Origin: Clostridium sp. 1001271B_151109_B4
GTDB taxonomy: Bacteria > Bacillota > Clostridia > Clostridiales > Clostridiaceae
DNA length: 34,524 bases
Direction of reading: 5' to 3'
Assembly: GCF_015670405.1 (NCBI RefSeq)
Contig: NZ_JADPBQ010000023.1
Coordinates: 8,807-43,330, forward strand
The notes under the pieces were generated by a model, which searched no databases, was not told the origin of the DNA, and was given only the letters and a program-made list of their open reading frames with translations. The position numbers and the translations under genes were made by a program. This document shows positions 26,847 to 34,524 of the stretch, in pieces. Within the stretch, counting starts at the first letter, position 1. Each line of letters opens with the position of its first letter.

Positions 26847-27443
26847 ATGGCCTATGTATTGATTTTTTGTTTAATAGTAGCGCTAATTGTTCTTAGCATA
26901 TTTGTAGTAATGGACATGTATGGCAATAAGTACATTTTAGACATGAAAGACCTTCCGATAGATTGTGATACTGTAATTATTTTAGGTGCTGGTATAAGAC
27001 CAGATGGAAATCCTTGTGACTTATTGGCAGATAGGTTAGATACGGGTGCTAAAGTATATGTAAGAAGAATATGCAAAACTATTTTGTTAACTGGTGATAA
27101 TAGTGGTGAGAATCATAATGAACTTGCTGTTATGAAAAATTGGATTATGAAAAACTACACTGAAGAGAATATTAGAGAATCAGATTTATTAATAGATAAT
27201 TGTGGCTTTTGTACTTATGATAGTATGAAGAGGGCGAAGAATATATTTAATATTAATAAAGCTATAATATCAACTAATGGATATCATTTGCCAAGAGCCA
27301 TATTTATTGCAAGAAGATTTGGAATTGAAGCATATGGAATAGCCTCTGATATGAGGGAATACGATAGAATGAAGAAATATAAGAGAAGAGAGCGTTTGGC
27401 TCAAATTAAAGATTTCTTTTTATGCCTTATAAAGATATATTAA
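26847..27443 (+). CDS. DUF218 (YdcF/SanA-like) membrane-anchored protein
   Basis: A 198-residue protein with one N-terminal membrane segment (about residues 4-24) and a DUF218 domain. The motifs are VIILGAGIRPDGNPCDLLADR, in parts (VIILGAGI, DLLADRL), ILLTGDNSGENHNE, DNCGFCTYDS and ISTNGYHLPRA. SanA and ElyC relatives affect envelope integrity and vancomycin sensitivity in enteric bacteria; the exact reaction is unknown. It is probably exposed outside the membrane or facing it. GAAGGA lies upstream of ATG26847. Its last codons form part of the terminator hairpin at 27424-27459, so the end of the gene is constrained by RNA structure. Confidence 0.85.
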   Translation: MAYVLIFCLIVALIVLSIFVVMDMYGNKYILDMKDLPIDCDTVIILGAGIRPDGNPCDLLADRLDTGAKVYVRRICKTILLTGDNSGENHNELAVMKNWIMKNYTEENIRESDLLIDNCGFCTYDSMKRAKNIFNINKAIISTNGYHLPRAIFIARRFGIEAYGIASDMREYDRMKKYKRRERLAQIKDFFLCLIKIY

Positions 27444-27466
27444 TGTATCTTTATAAGGCCTTCTTT
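27424..27466 (+). terminator. terminator overlapping the end of the DUF218 gene
   Basis: GCCTTATAAAGATA (27424-27437) inverts exactly to TATCTTTATAAGGC (27446-27459), followed by a T-rich tract. The stop codon TAA (27441-27443) lies in the 8-nt loop. Confidence 0.88.
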
Positions 27467-27570
27467 TATTGATAAATAAAAATAAATTATATTTTTAATA
27501 GATTATACTTAAATTATATTGGATAATAAATAGATAAAATAGTAGCAAAAAAAGGGAAGGAAGTAGAAAA

Positions 27571-28014
27571 ATGTTTGAAATTAAAAAGTTTAATGATTTA
27601 ACGGTTAATGAAATGTATGAAATTGCAAAATCTAGGTTTGAGGTTTTTGTTTGTGAGCAGAAGATAGTAGAAGAACAGGATTTTGATGATAAAGATAAGG
27701 TATGTCATCATATAATGTTAAAAGAAAATGAAAGAGTTGTTGCTTATTGTAGAATAGTACCTAAAGGAATAGGATACGATTATATTTCAGTAGGAAGAGT
27801 TTTAGTACTTTCAAGTTATAGAGGAAAAGGAATTGCTCAAGAAATGATGAAAGTGGCATTAGAGTTTATTAAAAACAAATTAGATGAAAAAACTGTAGTA
27901 TTATCAGCACAACTTTATGCTAAAGGATTATATGAAAGTGTAGGATTTAAGGTTATATCAGATGTTTATGATGAAGTTAATATTCCTCATGTTAAAATGA
28001 AATTAGAATTATAA
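27571..28014 (+). CDS. ElaA-like GNAT acetyltransferase
   Basis: A 147-residue single-domain N-acetyltransferase. The early segment RFEVFVCEQKIVEEQDFDDKD is, in its parts (FEVFVCEQ, EEQDFDDKD), the ElaA/YjcF signature. VGRVLVLSSYRGKGIAQEMM contains the acetyl-CoA loop R-G-K-G-I-A. AQLYAKGLYESVGFK is the C-terminal part of the fold. The substrate is unknown for this family. GGGAAGGA precedes ATG27571. It is followed after 21 nt by the SDR gene and then the HAD gene, all in one direction with good binding sites, so they probably form a three-gene operon ending at 29684. Confidence 0.87.
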   Translation: MFEIKKFNDLTVNEMYEIAKSRFEVFVCEQKIVEEQDFDDKDKVCHHIMLKENERVVAYCRIVPKGIGYDYISVGRVLVLSSYRGKGIAQEMMKVALEFIKNKLDEKTVVLSAQLYAKGLYESVGFKVISDVYDEVNIPHVKMKLEL

Positions 28015-28035
28015 GATTTTTAGGAGAGGTTTATT

Positions 28036-28815
28036 ATGAATAGTACAAGAAACTATACATTAATAACAGGTGCATCAACTGGAATTGGATATGAGCTTGC
28101 AAAGTTATTTGCAAAGGATAAACATAATTTAATTTTAGTTGCTAGAAATGAAAATAAATTACAAGCAGCAAAAAATGAATTAATTAAATATAATGTGCAA
28201 GTAAAAATATTAAGCTTAGATTTATCAAAAAATGAGGATATTCAAGGTTTATTTAATTATGTCGAAATAAATAGGTTAAATGTAGATATTTTAGTTAATA
28301 ATGCTGGAATTGGAACCTTTGGTGATTTTAATGAAATAGAATGGGCAATGGAAGAAGCATTAATAGATATAAATATAAAAACATTAACTAAGTTAACAAA
28401 ATATTTCTTGCCTAAGATCATTGAATGTAAAAATGGAGGACTTTTAAATGTAGCTTCAACAGCTGCTTTTTGCTCAGGCCCTAGAATGGCAGCTTATTAC
28501 GCATCAAAGGCATATGTACTTAATTTAACAGAAGCTATATATGAAGAGTGTAAAGATAGTGGAATAAAGATTTCATGTCTTTGTCCTGGTCCTGTTAAGA
28601 CTACTTTCCAAGACAAGGCTGGAATTAAGAAAAGTGAATCTGCCAAGAAATATTTAATGGATGCAGAAAAGGTTGCTAAAGTTTGCTATAAAGATTTTAA
28701 AAAAGGTAATCTTATTATAATTCCTGGAATGAAAAATAAATTATTAGTTATGGGAAATAAGCTTTTACCTAGACGAATCTCAAGAAAAATAATACTGAAA
28801 ACTAATAAAAAATAA
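28036..28815 (+). CDS. short-chain dehydrogenase/reductase (SDR)
   Basis: A 259-residue NAD(P)-dependent oxidoreductase. TGASTGIG (residues 11-18) is the nucleotide-binding loop. VARNENK after the second strand, with Arg, suggests NADP preference (inference). ILVNNAGIGTFG is the NNAG motif. The catalytic set S141, Y154 and K158 has the classic spacing (ASTAAF...YYASK), and CPGPVKTTF follows. The closest named relatives are DltE/YqjQ-type SDRs, but the substrate is not predictable. AGGAGAGG precedes ATG28036. It lies between the ElaA-like gene (21 nt) and the HAD gene (10 nt) in an apparent operon. Confidence 0.9.
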   Translation: MNSTRNYTLITGASTGIGYELAKLFAKDKHNLILVARNENKLQAAKNELIKYNVQVKILSLDLSKNEDIQGLFNYVEINRLNVDILVNNAGIGTFGDFNEIEWAMEEALIDINIKTLTKLTKYFLPKIIECKNGGLLNVASTAAFCSGPRMAAYYASKAYVLNLTEAIYEECKDSGIKISCLCPGPVKTTFQDKAGIKKSESAKKYLMDAEKVAKVCYKDFKKGNLIIIPGMKNKLLVMGNKLLPRRISRKIILKTNKK

Positions 28816-28825
28816 GGAGAAAAAT

Positions 28826-29635
28826 ATGGGGATTTTTGATGGATATTTATTAGTTTCTGATATGGATGGAACACTTTTAAATAGTAAAGGAAAATTATCA
28901 GAAGAAAATAAAAAAGCTATAGAGTATTTTGTAGATAATGGTGGTCAATTTACTTTAGCTACTGGACGTATGTTACCTTCAATAAAGAGACATATTCATA
29001 AGATGAAGGTTACACTTCCTGTAATTATGTATAATGGAACTAAAGTATATGATTTTAATAGTGATGAAGTAATTTGGGAGAAGTTTTTAGAAGAAGAACG
29101 AAAAGAAATAGTCAAAGTAATAAATAAGGTTAATCCTAATATAGGAATAGAGATATATAGTAATGAGCAAGTATATATTTATCAAGCATGTAAAAGAACT
29201 GAAAGATTTAGTAAGCTAGGTTATGATGTAATTTATAATGTCGATGAAAGTATTTGGAATAAAAAATGGACTAAAGCTTTAATTGTAGGTGAAAAAGAAG
29301 AACTAGATTTTGTTGAAACATATTTAAGAAAAGACTATGGTGATAATAATATTGTAAGGAGTTCAGATGTATATTTAGAAATAATACCAAAAGAAATATC
29401 AAAGGGGCAAGCATTGAAGAAATTAGTAATGTATAAAGAAATTGAAGATTTTACGATAATTACGGTTGGAGATAATATGAATGATGTTGAACTTTTACAA
29501 GAAGCGGAGTATGGTTTTTGTATAAGCAATGGAAGTGAAGAATTAAAAAGAAAATCAAAATATATAGCACCAAGTAATGATGAAAATCCAATAGAATTTA
29601 TAGTAAACTGGATAAAAGAATTAAAAAATAAATAA
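28826..29635 (+). CDS. Cof-type HAD-IIB phosphatase
   Basis: A 269-residue haloacid-dehalogenase superfamily hydrolase that likely dephosphorylates a sugar phosphate or cofactor intermediate. Motif I is SDMDGTLL (D12, nucleophile; D14, acid/base). TGRML supplies motif II (ATGRMLPS). K-G-Q-A-L-K carries the motif III lysine and GDNMNDVELL (215-224) is motif IV. The segment between is the C2-type cap typical of Cof proteins. The usual length is 260-290. AAGGAG precedes ATG28826, and it ends the three-gene run with a terminator immediately after. Confidence 0.92.
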   Translation: MGIFDGYLLVSDMDGTLLNSKGKLSEENKKAIEYFVDNGGQFTLATGRMLPSIKRHIHKMKVTLPVIMYNGTKVYDFNSDEVIWEKFLEEERKEIVKVINKVNPNIGIEIYSNEQVYIYQACKRTERFSKLGYDVIYNVDESIWNKKWTKALIVGEKEELDFVETYLRKDYGDNNIVRSSDVYLEIIPKEISKGQALKKLVMYKEIEDFTIITVGDNMNDVELLQEAEYGFCISNGSEELKRKSKYIAPSNDENPIEFIVNWIKELKNK

Positions 29636-29647
29636 GTTTAAGAAAAT

Positions 29648-29684
29648 AAAGCCATTAAGATAACAAATCTAATGGCTTTATTTC
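29648..29684 (+). terminator. terminator of the elaA-SDR-HAD operon
   Basis: AAAGCCATT-AGAT pairs with ATCT-AATGGCTTT around AACAA with one bulged A, followed by TATTTC. The T-tract is modest. Confidence 0.8.
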
Positions 29685-29709
29685 ATATATTTATAAAAAT
29701 ACAACTATA

Positions 29710-29738
29710 TTGAATAAATATTCATAAAGAGGTATAAT
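29710..29738 (+). promoter_or_regulatory. car upstream promoter P1
   Basis: TTGAAT (29710-29715) and TATAAT (29733-29738) are separated by 17 bp. It lies 113 bp upstream of P2. Confidence 0.6.
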
Positions 29739-29822
29739 TATAAAAAATGCACATTGAAATATTTGGAATAAAGTGTACAAAAATTTAGCTGGCAAATTCC
29801 ACCTAATAAAGCTAATTTATTC

Positions 29823-29851
29823 TTGACAATAATTCGCGCTAAATATACAAT
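29823..29851 (+). promoter_or_regulatory. car downstream promoter P2
   Basis: TTGACA (29823-29828) and TACAAT (29846-29851) are separated by 17 bp. Transcription would start near 29858, giving a leader of ~320 nt before carA with the PyrR site close to its 5' end. Confidence 0.8.
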
Positions 29852-29891
29852 AATATACAAAGATAAGAATAAATAATTAATTAGTTAAAAA

Positions 29892-29928
29892 GTACACTTT
29901 AAATTGGTCCAGAGAGGCCAGAAAGGAG
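29892..29928 (+). promoter_or_regulatory. PyrR-binding RNA hairpin
   Basis: The sequence TTTAAATTGGTCC-AGAGAGGCC-AGAAAGG matches the PyrR recognition loop described in Bacillus pyr leaders (TCCAGAGAGGCT with a purine-rich flank). PyrR with UMP stabilises this hairpin and lowers expression of pyrimidine genes. The flanking GTACACTTTA (29892-29901) also inverts to TAAAGTGTAC at 29769-29778, which is present only in P1 transcripts. Confidence 0.8.
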
Positions 29929-29937
29929 TATGTAGGT

Positions 29938-30039
29938 ATGTTATATGTAAATAGCAATAGTTACATCGATTTATCAAAAGAATTTTCTAAAGTAAATTTT
30001 AAATATAATAAGGATAGTATGGAGAGATTACATAGTTAA
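29938..30039 (+). CDS. possible 33-residue leader peptide in the car leader
   Basis: An ORF of 33 codons starts at ATG29938, preceded at 9 nt by AAGGAG (29923-29928). That site sits on the 3' flank of the PyrR hairpin. The ORF runs through the left arm of the terminator (30010-30025) and stops at TAA 30037-30039 in the terminator loop. The peptide has no recognisable domain and no run of regulatory codons. Its value may lie in being translated rather than in its product. It may also be chance; conservation in related genomes would decide. Confidence 0.4.
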   Translation: MLYVNSNSYIDLSKEFSKVNFKYNKDSMERLHS

Positions 30040-30060
30040 ATGTCTCCTTACTATCCTTTT
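30010..30060 (+). terminator. car leader attenuator terminator
   Basis: AAGGATAGTA (30010-30019) inverts to TACTATCCTT (30049-30058), extended after a T-T mismatch by GGAGA/TCTCC (30021-30025/30043-30047), with a 17-nt loop and Ts following. It lies between the PyrR site and carA, the position of a transcription attenuator. Confidence 0.85.
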
Positions 30061-30177
30061 CTGTTATTTTTAACTAAATAAATAGTTAAGAAAATAGATA
30101 AATTATATTTAAAGTTAAAGAGCTTTTAGAAAGTGTATTTTTAGCTGTTATATACATGAATTTTAGGAGGGCTAGGA

Positions 30178-31227
30178 ATGAAAGCAAGGCTTATATTAGA
30201 AAATGGCATGATTTTTGAAGGTAATGCATTTGGATACTTAAAAGATAGCGTAGGAGAGGTTGTATTTACAACAGGAATGACAGGATATCAAGAGGTTTTA
30301 ACAGATCCATCATACTACGGACAAATTGTAACTATGACATATCCACTAATAGGAAACTATGGAATAAATTTAGAGGATAATGAATCAGATACACCTAAGG
30401 TAAGAGGATTCATAGTGAGAGAAAAATGTAGCTTCCCAAATAACTTTAGATGTGAAATTGGATTAGAAGATTACTTAAAGCAAAATAAAATAATAGGTTT
30501 AGAAGGTATAGATACAAGAGCTTTAACGAAGGTATTAAGAAACAATGGGACAATGAGAGGAATAATTTCATTAGAACATGAAACATTAGAAGAAGTTAAA
30601 GAAAAAATAAGTGCTTTTTCAAATAGAGATGCAGTAAAAATGGTAACTACAAAGAAACCATATACAATCGAGGGAACAGGAAAGCATGTTGCAATTATGG
30701 ATTTTGGAATAAAAACAAATATAATAAGAAACTTCAAAAAGAGAAATTGCAAAATAACAGTATTTCCAATGACTGCTACAGCAGAAGAAGTATTATCAGT
30801 AAATCCTGATTTAGTATTTTTATCAAATGGCCCTGGGGATCCAGAAGATTTAACTGATGTAATAGAAAACATTAAAAAGATAGTTGGAGTTAAACCTATA
30901 GTAGGTATTTGTTTAGGACATCAATTACTAGCATTAACTTTAGGTGGAAAAACTACTAAATTAAAGTTTGGACATAGAGGATGCAACCATCCAGTAAAAG
31001 ATTTAGAAAGAAATAGAGTTCATATTACTTCTCAAAATCATGGATATGTAGTAGATGAGCTACCAGAAGGTGTTATAGCAACACACTTAAATATTAATGA
31101 CGGAACAGTGGAAGGTATGAAACATGCTACTTTACCAATATACTCAGTTCAATTCCATCCAGAGGCTGCAGCAGGTCCAAAGGATAGTGAATATATATTT
31201 GACAGATTTATGGAATATGCACTATAG
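30178..31227 (+). CDS. carA: carbamoyl phosphate synthase, small (glutaminase) subunit
   Basis: Releases ammonia from glutamine and channels it to CarB for carbamoyl phosphate synthesis, supplying pyrimidines and arginine. The N-terminal domain opens with LILENGMIFEGNAFG, then GYQEVLTDPSYYGQIV. The class I glutamine amidotransferase domain has GPGDPEDL, GICLGHQLLAL (nucleophile C245) and QFHPEAAAGP (H327, E329). The length of 349 is normal. AGGAGGG precedes ATG30178. carB follows after 13 nt. The upstream PyrR-type leader indicates control by pyrimidines. Confidence 0.98.
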   Translation: MKARLILENGMIFEGNAFGYLKDSVGEVVFTTGMTGYQEVLTDPSYYGQIVTMTYPLIGNYGINLEDNESDTPKVRGFIVREKCSFPNNFRCEIGLEDYLKQNKIIGLEGIDTRALTKVLRNNGTMRGIISLEHETLEEVKEKISAFSNRDAVKMVTTKKPYTIEGTGKHVAIMDFGIKTNIIRNFKKRNCKITVFPMTATAEEVLSVNPDLVFLSNGPGDPEDLTDVIENIKKIVGVKPIVGICLGHQLLALTLGGKTTKLKFGHRGCNHPVKDLERNRVHITSQNHGYVVDELPEGVIATHLNINDGTVEGMKHATLPIYSVQFHPEAAAGPKDSEYIFDRFMEYAL

Positions 31228-31240
31228 GAGGGTTTAGAAA

Positions 31241-34200
31241 ATGCCATTAAATAAAGATATAAAAAAAGTTTTAGTTATAGGATCAGGACCAATAGTTATC
31301 GGGCAAGCTGCAGAGTTTGATTATTCAGGAACTCAAGCATGTCAAGCATTAAAGGAAGAAGGGATAGAAGTTGTATTAGTAAACTCTAACCCAGCTACTA
31401 TTATGACAGACAAAGAAGTTGCAGATAAAATTTATATAGAACCATTAACATTAGAATTTGTTGAAAAAGTAATAGCAAAGGAAAGACCAGATAGTTTACT
31501 TGCTGGTATGGGAGGTCAAACAGGACTTAACTTAGCAGTTGATTTACATGATGCTGGAATATTAGAAAAGTATAATGTTAAAGTTATAGGAACTTCAATA
31601 GCTTCTATCAAAGAAGGTGAAGATAGAGAGCTATTTAGAGATATGATGAATAGAATCAATGAGCCGGTTATTACATCTGAAATAGTAACTGATATGGAAG
31701 CTGGTATGGCATTTGCAAGCAAGATTGGTTACCCAGTTATAGTAAGACCTGCTTATACATTAGGAGGAACTGGTGGAGGAATAGCTGAAAATGAAGAGGA
31801 ATTAAGAACTATTCTTGCATCAGGATTACAATTAAGTACAATAGGTCAAGTTTTATTAGAAAAATCAGTTAAAGGTTGGAAGGAAGTAGAGTACGAAGTA
31901 ATGAGAGACTCTTACGGAAACTGTATAACTGTTTGTAACATGGAAAACATTGACCCAGTAGGTATTCATACAGGTGATAGTATAGTTGTAGCACCATCTC
32001 AAACTTTATCTGATAAAGAATACCAAATGCTTAGAACTGCATCAATCAATATCATAAATGCAGTAGGTATTGAAGGAGGATGTAACGTACAATTTGCTTT
32101 AAATCCAAATTCATTTGAATATGCAGTTATCGAAATTAACCCTAGAGTTTCAAGATCTTCAGCTTTAGCATCAAAAGCTACTGGATATCCAATAGCAAAG
32201 CTTGCAGCTAAAATAGCTTTAGGTTACGGATTAGATGAAATTAAAAATGCAGTAACTCAAAAGACATATGCTTGCTTTGAACCAACATTAGATTATGTTG
32301 TAGTTAAGATTCCAAAATGGCCTTTCGATAAGTTCTTTACAGCTGATAGAGCTTTGGGAACAAAGATGATGGCAACTGGAGAAATAATGGCTATAGGTGC
32401 TAACTTAGAGTCAGCGTTATTAAAGGGTATCAGAAGTTTAGAAATAGGAAAATATTCTTTAGACCATCCAAAGTTTAAAGAAATGAGCATACAAGAATTA
32501 AAAGAAGCTGTAATGAAACCAGATGATGAAAGATTATTTGCTCTTACAGAAATGATAAGAAGAGATTATAGAATTGAAAGCATAGCTAAAATTACAGGAA
32601 TAGATATATTCTTCTTGGAAAAATTCAAATGGATAGTGCATGAAGAAACTAGATTAAAATTAAGCAAAATCGATGATTTAGATAAGGAATGGTTATTAAA
32701 ACTTAAGAGAAAAGGGTTCTCAGATAAGGCTATAGCTGATATGTTAAAGGTTAGTCCAGATGATATCTATAGATTAAGAAGTATCTGGAACATAAAACCT
32801 GCTTACAAGATGGTTGATACTTGTGGTGGAGAATTCGAAGCATTATCACCATATTACTACTCAACTTATGAACAATATGATGAAGTTGAAGTATCAGATA
32901 AGAAGAAGATTATAGTAATTGGTTCAGGACCAATAAGAATAGGTCAAGGTATTGAATTTGACTATGCCTCAGTTCACTGTGTAATGGCATTGAAGAAAAT
33001 GGGAATTGAAACTATAATAGTTAACAATAATCCAGAAACAGTAAGTACTGATTTCAATATATCAGATAAACTTTATTTTGAACCATTAACAGAAGAAGAT
33101 GTATTAAACATAATTGAAAAAGAAAATCCATATGGAGTTATACTTCAATTTGGTGGTCAAACAGCAATTAAGCTTGCAAACTTCTTAAAGGAAAAGGGAA
33201 TAAAGACTTTAGGAACTACAGCAGATCAAATTGATATGGCTGAAGATAGAGAAAAGTTTGAAGAATTACTTGAAAAGTTTGATATAGCTAGACCAAAGGG
33301 TAAAGGGGTTTGGACTTTAGAAGAAGGTATAGAAGAAGCAAATAGACTAAAATATCCAGTACTTGTTAGACCTTCATATGTATTAGGTGGTCAAGGTATG
33401 GAAATAACTCATGATGAAGAAGAGTTAACTTACTACTTAAGCAATGCATTTAAAAAGGATAAGAAAAATCCAATACTTATAGATAAATACTTAATGGGTA
33501 GAGAAATCGAAGTAGATGCTATATCTGATGGAGAAAATATTTTAATACCAGGTATAATGGAACACTTAGAAAGAGCTGGAGTTCATTCAGGAGATTCCGT
33601 AACAATGTATCCAAGTCAAAATATTAGTGATGAAATTAAAGCAAAAGTTTTAGATTACACTAAGAAATTAGCTTTAGCTATAGGAATTAAGGGAATGATA
33701 AACATTCAATTCATAGAGTTCGAAGGAAATCTTTATGTAATTGAAGTTAATCCAAGAGCTTCAAGAACAGTTCCATATATCAGTAAGGTAAGTGGAGTAC
33801 CAATAGTAGATTTAGCTACTAAGGTTATGCTTGGAGAAAAATTAGTTGACTTAGGATATGGAGTAGATGTTTATCCAGAACCAGAACTAGTATCAGTTAA
33901 GGTTCCAGTATTCTCAACTCAAAAGTTGCCAAAGGTTGAGGTATCTTTAGGGCCTGAAATGAAATCTACTGGAGAAGTTTTAGGTGTAGGTAGAGATGTT
34001 AAGGAAGCTTTATATAAGGGGTTTGTTGGTGGTGGAATGTATCCATCAATGGAAAAAGGAAAAATTTTAGCAACTATCAATAAACATGATAAGGCTGAAT
34101 TCTTACCAATAGCTATGGATTTAGCTAAGGCTGGATACAATTTTATTGCAACAGAAGGAACTTGCAATCTTTTAAGAGAGGCAGGAATTGACTGTGAGCA

Positions 34201-34447
34201 AGTTAGAAGGCTTAATGAAGATGCACCAAACATATTAGATGTTGTAAAAAGTAAAAGTGTTGATTTAGTTGTAAATACGCCAACTAAGGGTAATGACTCT
34301 AAGAGAGATGGATTCTTAATTAGAAGAGCTGCCATAGAAAGAAATATAGGAGTTATCACAGCTTTAGATACATTAAGAGCAATTGCTGATGTTAAGGTAT
34401 GTGAAATTGATAAGAGAGATTTAGAAGTATTCAATATAGCTGAATAA
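31241..34447 (+). CDS. carB: carbamoyl phosphate synthase, large subunit
   Basis: Uses two ATP, bicarbonate and ammonia to make carbamoyl phosphate; it pairs with CarA. The 1,068-residue protein contains the two homologous ATP-grasp halves. Half one starts [20 protein letters not shown] and includes [12 protein letters not shown] and [20 protein letters not shown]. Half two begins [19 protein letters not shown], with [13 protein letters not shown] and [18 protein letters not shown]. The central oligomerisation region and a C-terminal MGS-like allosteric domain ([11 protein letters not shown] to the end, with VVNTPTKG) complete it. In well-studied enzymes that domain binds UMP or other effectors. 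AGGAGGG precedes ATG31241. No frame damage is seen. Confidence 0.98.
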   Translation: MPLNKDIKKVLVIGSGPIVIGQAAEFDYSGTQACQALKEEGIEVVLVNSNPATIMTDKEVADKIYIEPLTLEFVEKVIAKERPDSLLAGMGGQTGLNLAVDLHDAGILEKYNVKVIGTSIASIKEGEDRELFRDMMNRINEPVITSEIVTDMEAGMAFASKIGYPVIVRPAYTLGGTGGGIAENEEELRTILASGLQLSTIGQVLLEKSVKGWKEVEYEVMRDSYGNCITVCNMENIDPVGIHTGDSIVVAPSQTLSDKEYQMLRTASINIINAVGIEGGCNVQFALNPNSFEYAVIEINPRVSRSSALASKATGYPIAKLAAKIALGYGLDEIKNAVTQKTYACFEPTLDYVVVKIPKWPFDKFFTADRALGTKMMATGEIMAIGANLESALLKGIRSLEIGKYSLDHPKFKEMSIQELKEAVMKPDDERLFALTEMIRRDYRIESIAKITGIDIFFLEKFKWIVHEETRLKLSKIDDLDKEWLLKLKRKGFSDKAIADMLKVSPDDIYRLRSIWNIKPAYKMVDTCGGEFEALSPYYYSTYEQYDEVEVSDKKKIIVIGSGPIRIGQGIEFDYASVHCVMALKKMGIETIIVNNNPETVSTDFNISDKLYFEPLTEEDVLNIIEKENPYGVILQFGGQTAIKLANFLKEKGIKTLGTTADQIDMAEDREKFEELLEKFDIARPKGKGVWTLEEGIEEANRLKYPVLVRPSYVLGGQGMEITHDEEELTYYLSNAFKKDKKNPILIDKYLMGREIEVDAISDGENILIPGIMEHLERAGVHSGDSVTMYPSQNISDEIKAKVLDYTKKLALAIGIKGMINIQFIEFEGNLYVIEVNPRASRTVPYISKVSGVPIVDLATKVMLGEKLVDLGYGVDVYPEPELVSVKVPVFSTQKLPKVEVSLGPEMKSTGEVLGVGRDVKEALYKGFVGGGMYPSMEKGKILATINKHDKAEFLPIAMDLAKAGYNFIATEGTCNLLREAGIDCEQVRRLNEDAPNILDVVKSKSVDLVVNTPTKGNDSKRDGFLIRRAAIERNIGVITALDTLRAIADVKVCEIDKRDLEVFNIAE

Positions 34448-34474
34448 TAAAAAAGGAACAGGAAAATATTAAAA

Positions 34475-34524
34475 TGGACCCTATATAGTAGACACTCAAA
34501 AAAAGAGTATCTATCTATATAGAG
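34475..34524. repeat. palindromic element cut by the window end
   Basis: CTATATAGTAGACACTC (34481-34497) folds back on GAGTATCTATCTATATAG (34505-34522) around seven As, with one mismatch and one extra T. The preceding TGGACC (34475-34480) would be the outer end; its partner lies beyond the window. GTAGACA near the end is shared with the insertion at 10014-10079. It begins 27 nt after carB, so it may be a terminator, a MITE, or the left end of an IS3-type element. Confidence 0.55.

Noticed and set aside
33919..34434. 171-residue reverse-strand ORF within carB
   Set aside because: It is fully antisense to a conserved gene, has no binding site and resembles no family; it is a frame shadow. The same applies to the other antisense ORFs inside addA, carA, carB and proB.

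Overview
The window is AT-rich and mostly single-copy housekeeping sequence. AGGAGG-type ribosome binding sites, several TTG and GTG starts, addBA, a PyrR-type leader, DUF1189 and DUF1836 proteins and the codon usage all point to Clostridium sensu stricto (Firmicutes). I cannot name the species. All five tRNA genes carry an encoded CCA end.

Layout. 1-1010: two identical tRNA-Ser(UGA) genes flank a decayed beta-carbonic anhydrase gene; tRNA-Ser(GCU) follows. 1104-2181: ROK glucokinase with its own promoter and terminator. 2261-9985: a GNAT acetyltransferase gene leads into addB and addA (double-strand break repair). A short palindromic insertion sits inside the hairpin between addA and the convergent cca gene. 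10110-12788: CCA-adding enzyme and a membrane-anchored L,D-transpeptidase on the minus strand. 12964-13906: a DUF1189 membrane protein and tRNA-Arg(ACG). 13971-16535: a stand-alone Card1-like (DUF1887) CARF-nuclease gene convergent with psd; the 534-bp gap between them holds two ~200-bp palindromes of one family. 16739-20108: a TetR regulator, a YbiT/YkpA-type ABC-F protein, a DUF4351 fragment and an HlyIII/PAQR membrane protein. 20329-22596: a DUF1836 putative regulator with a COG3044-type ATPase, followed by tRNA-Glu(CUC). 22837-27443: a YjiH-type membrane protein, proBA, a 62-bp tandem repeat and a DUF218 protein. 27571-29635: ElaA-like acetyltransferase, SDR oxidoreductase and Cof-type HAD phosphatase. 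29710-34447: a PyrR-type attenuator leader with a possible 33-codon leader ORF, then carA and carB. The window ends inside another palindromic element.

Functional links. addB-addA form one helicase-nuclease; proB-proA catalyse the first two steps of proline synthesis; carA-carB make carbamoyl phosphate under apparent pyrimidine control. No CRISPR array, cas gene, complete insertion sequence or prophage is visible. The least explained parts are the orphan Card1-like gene and the two palindromes beside it, the DUF1836/ATPase pair with repeated operator-like palindromes, and the car leader, where a short ORF overlaps the terminator.
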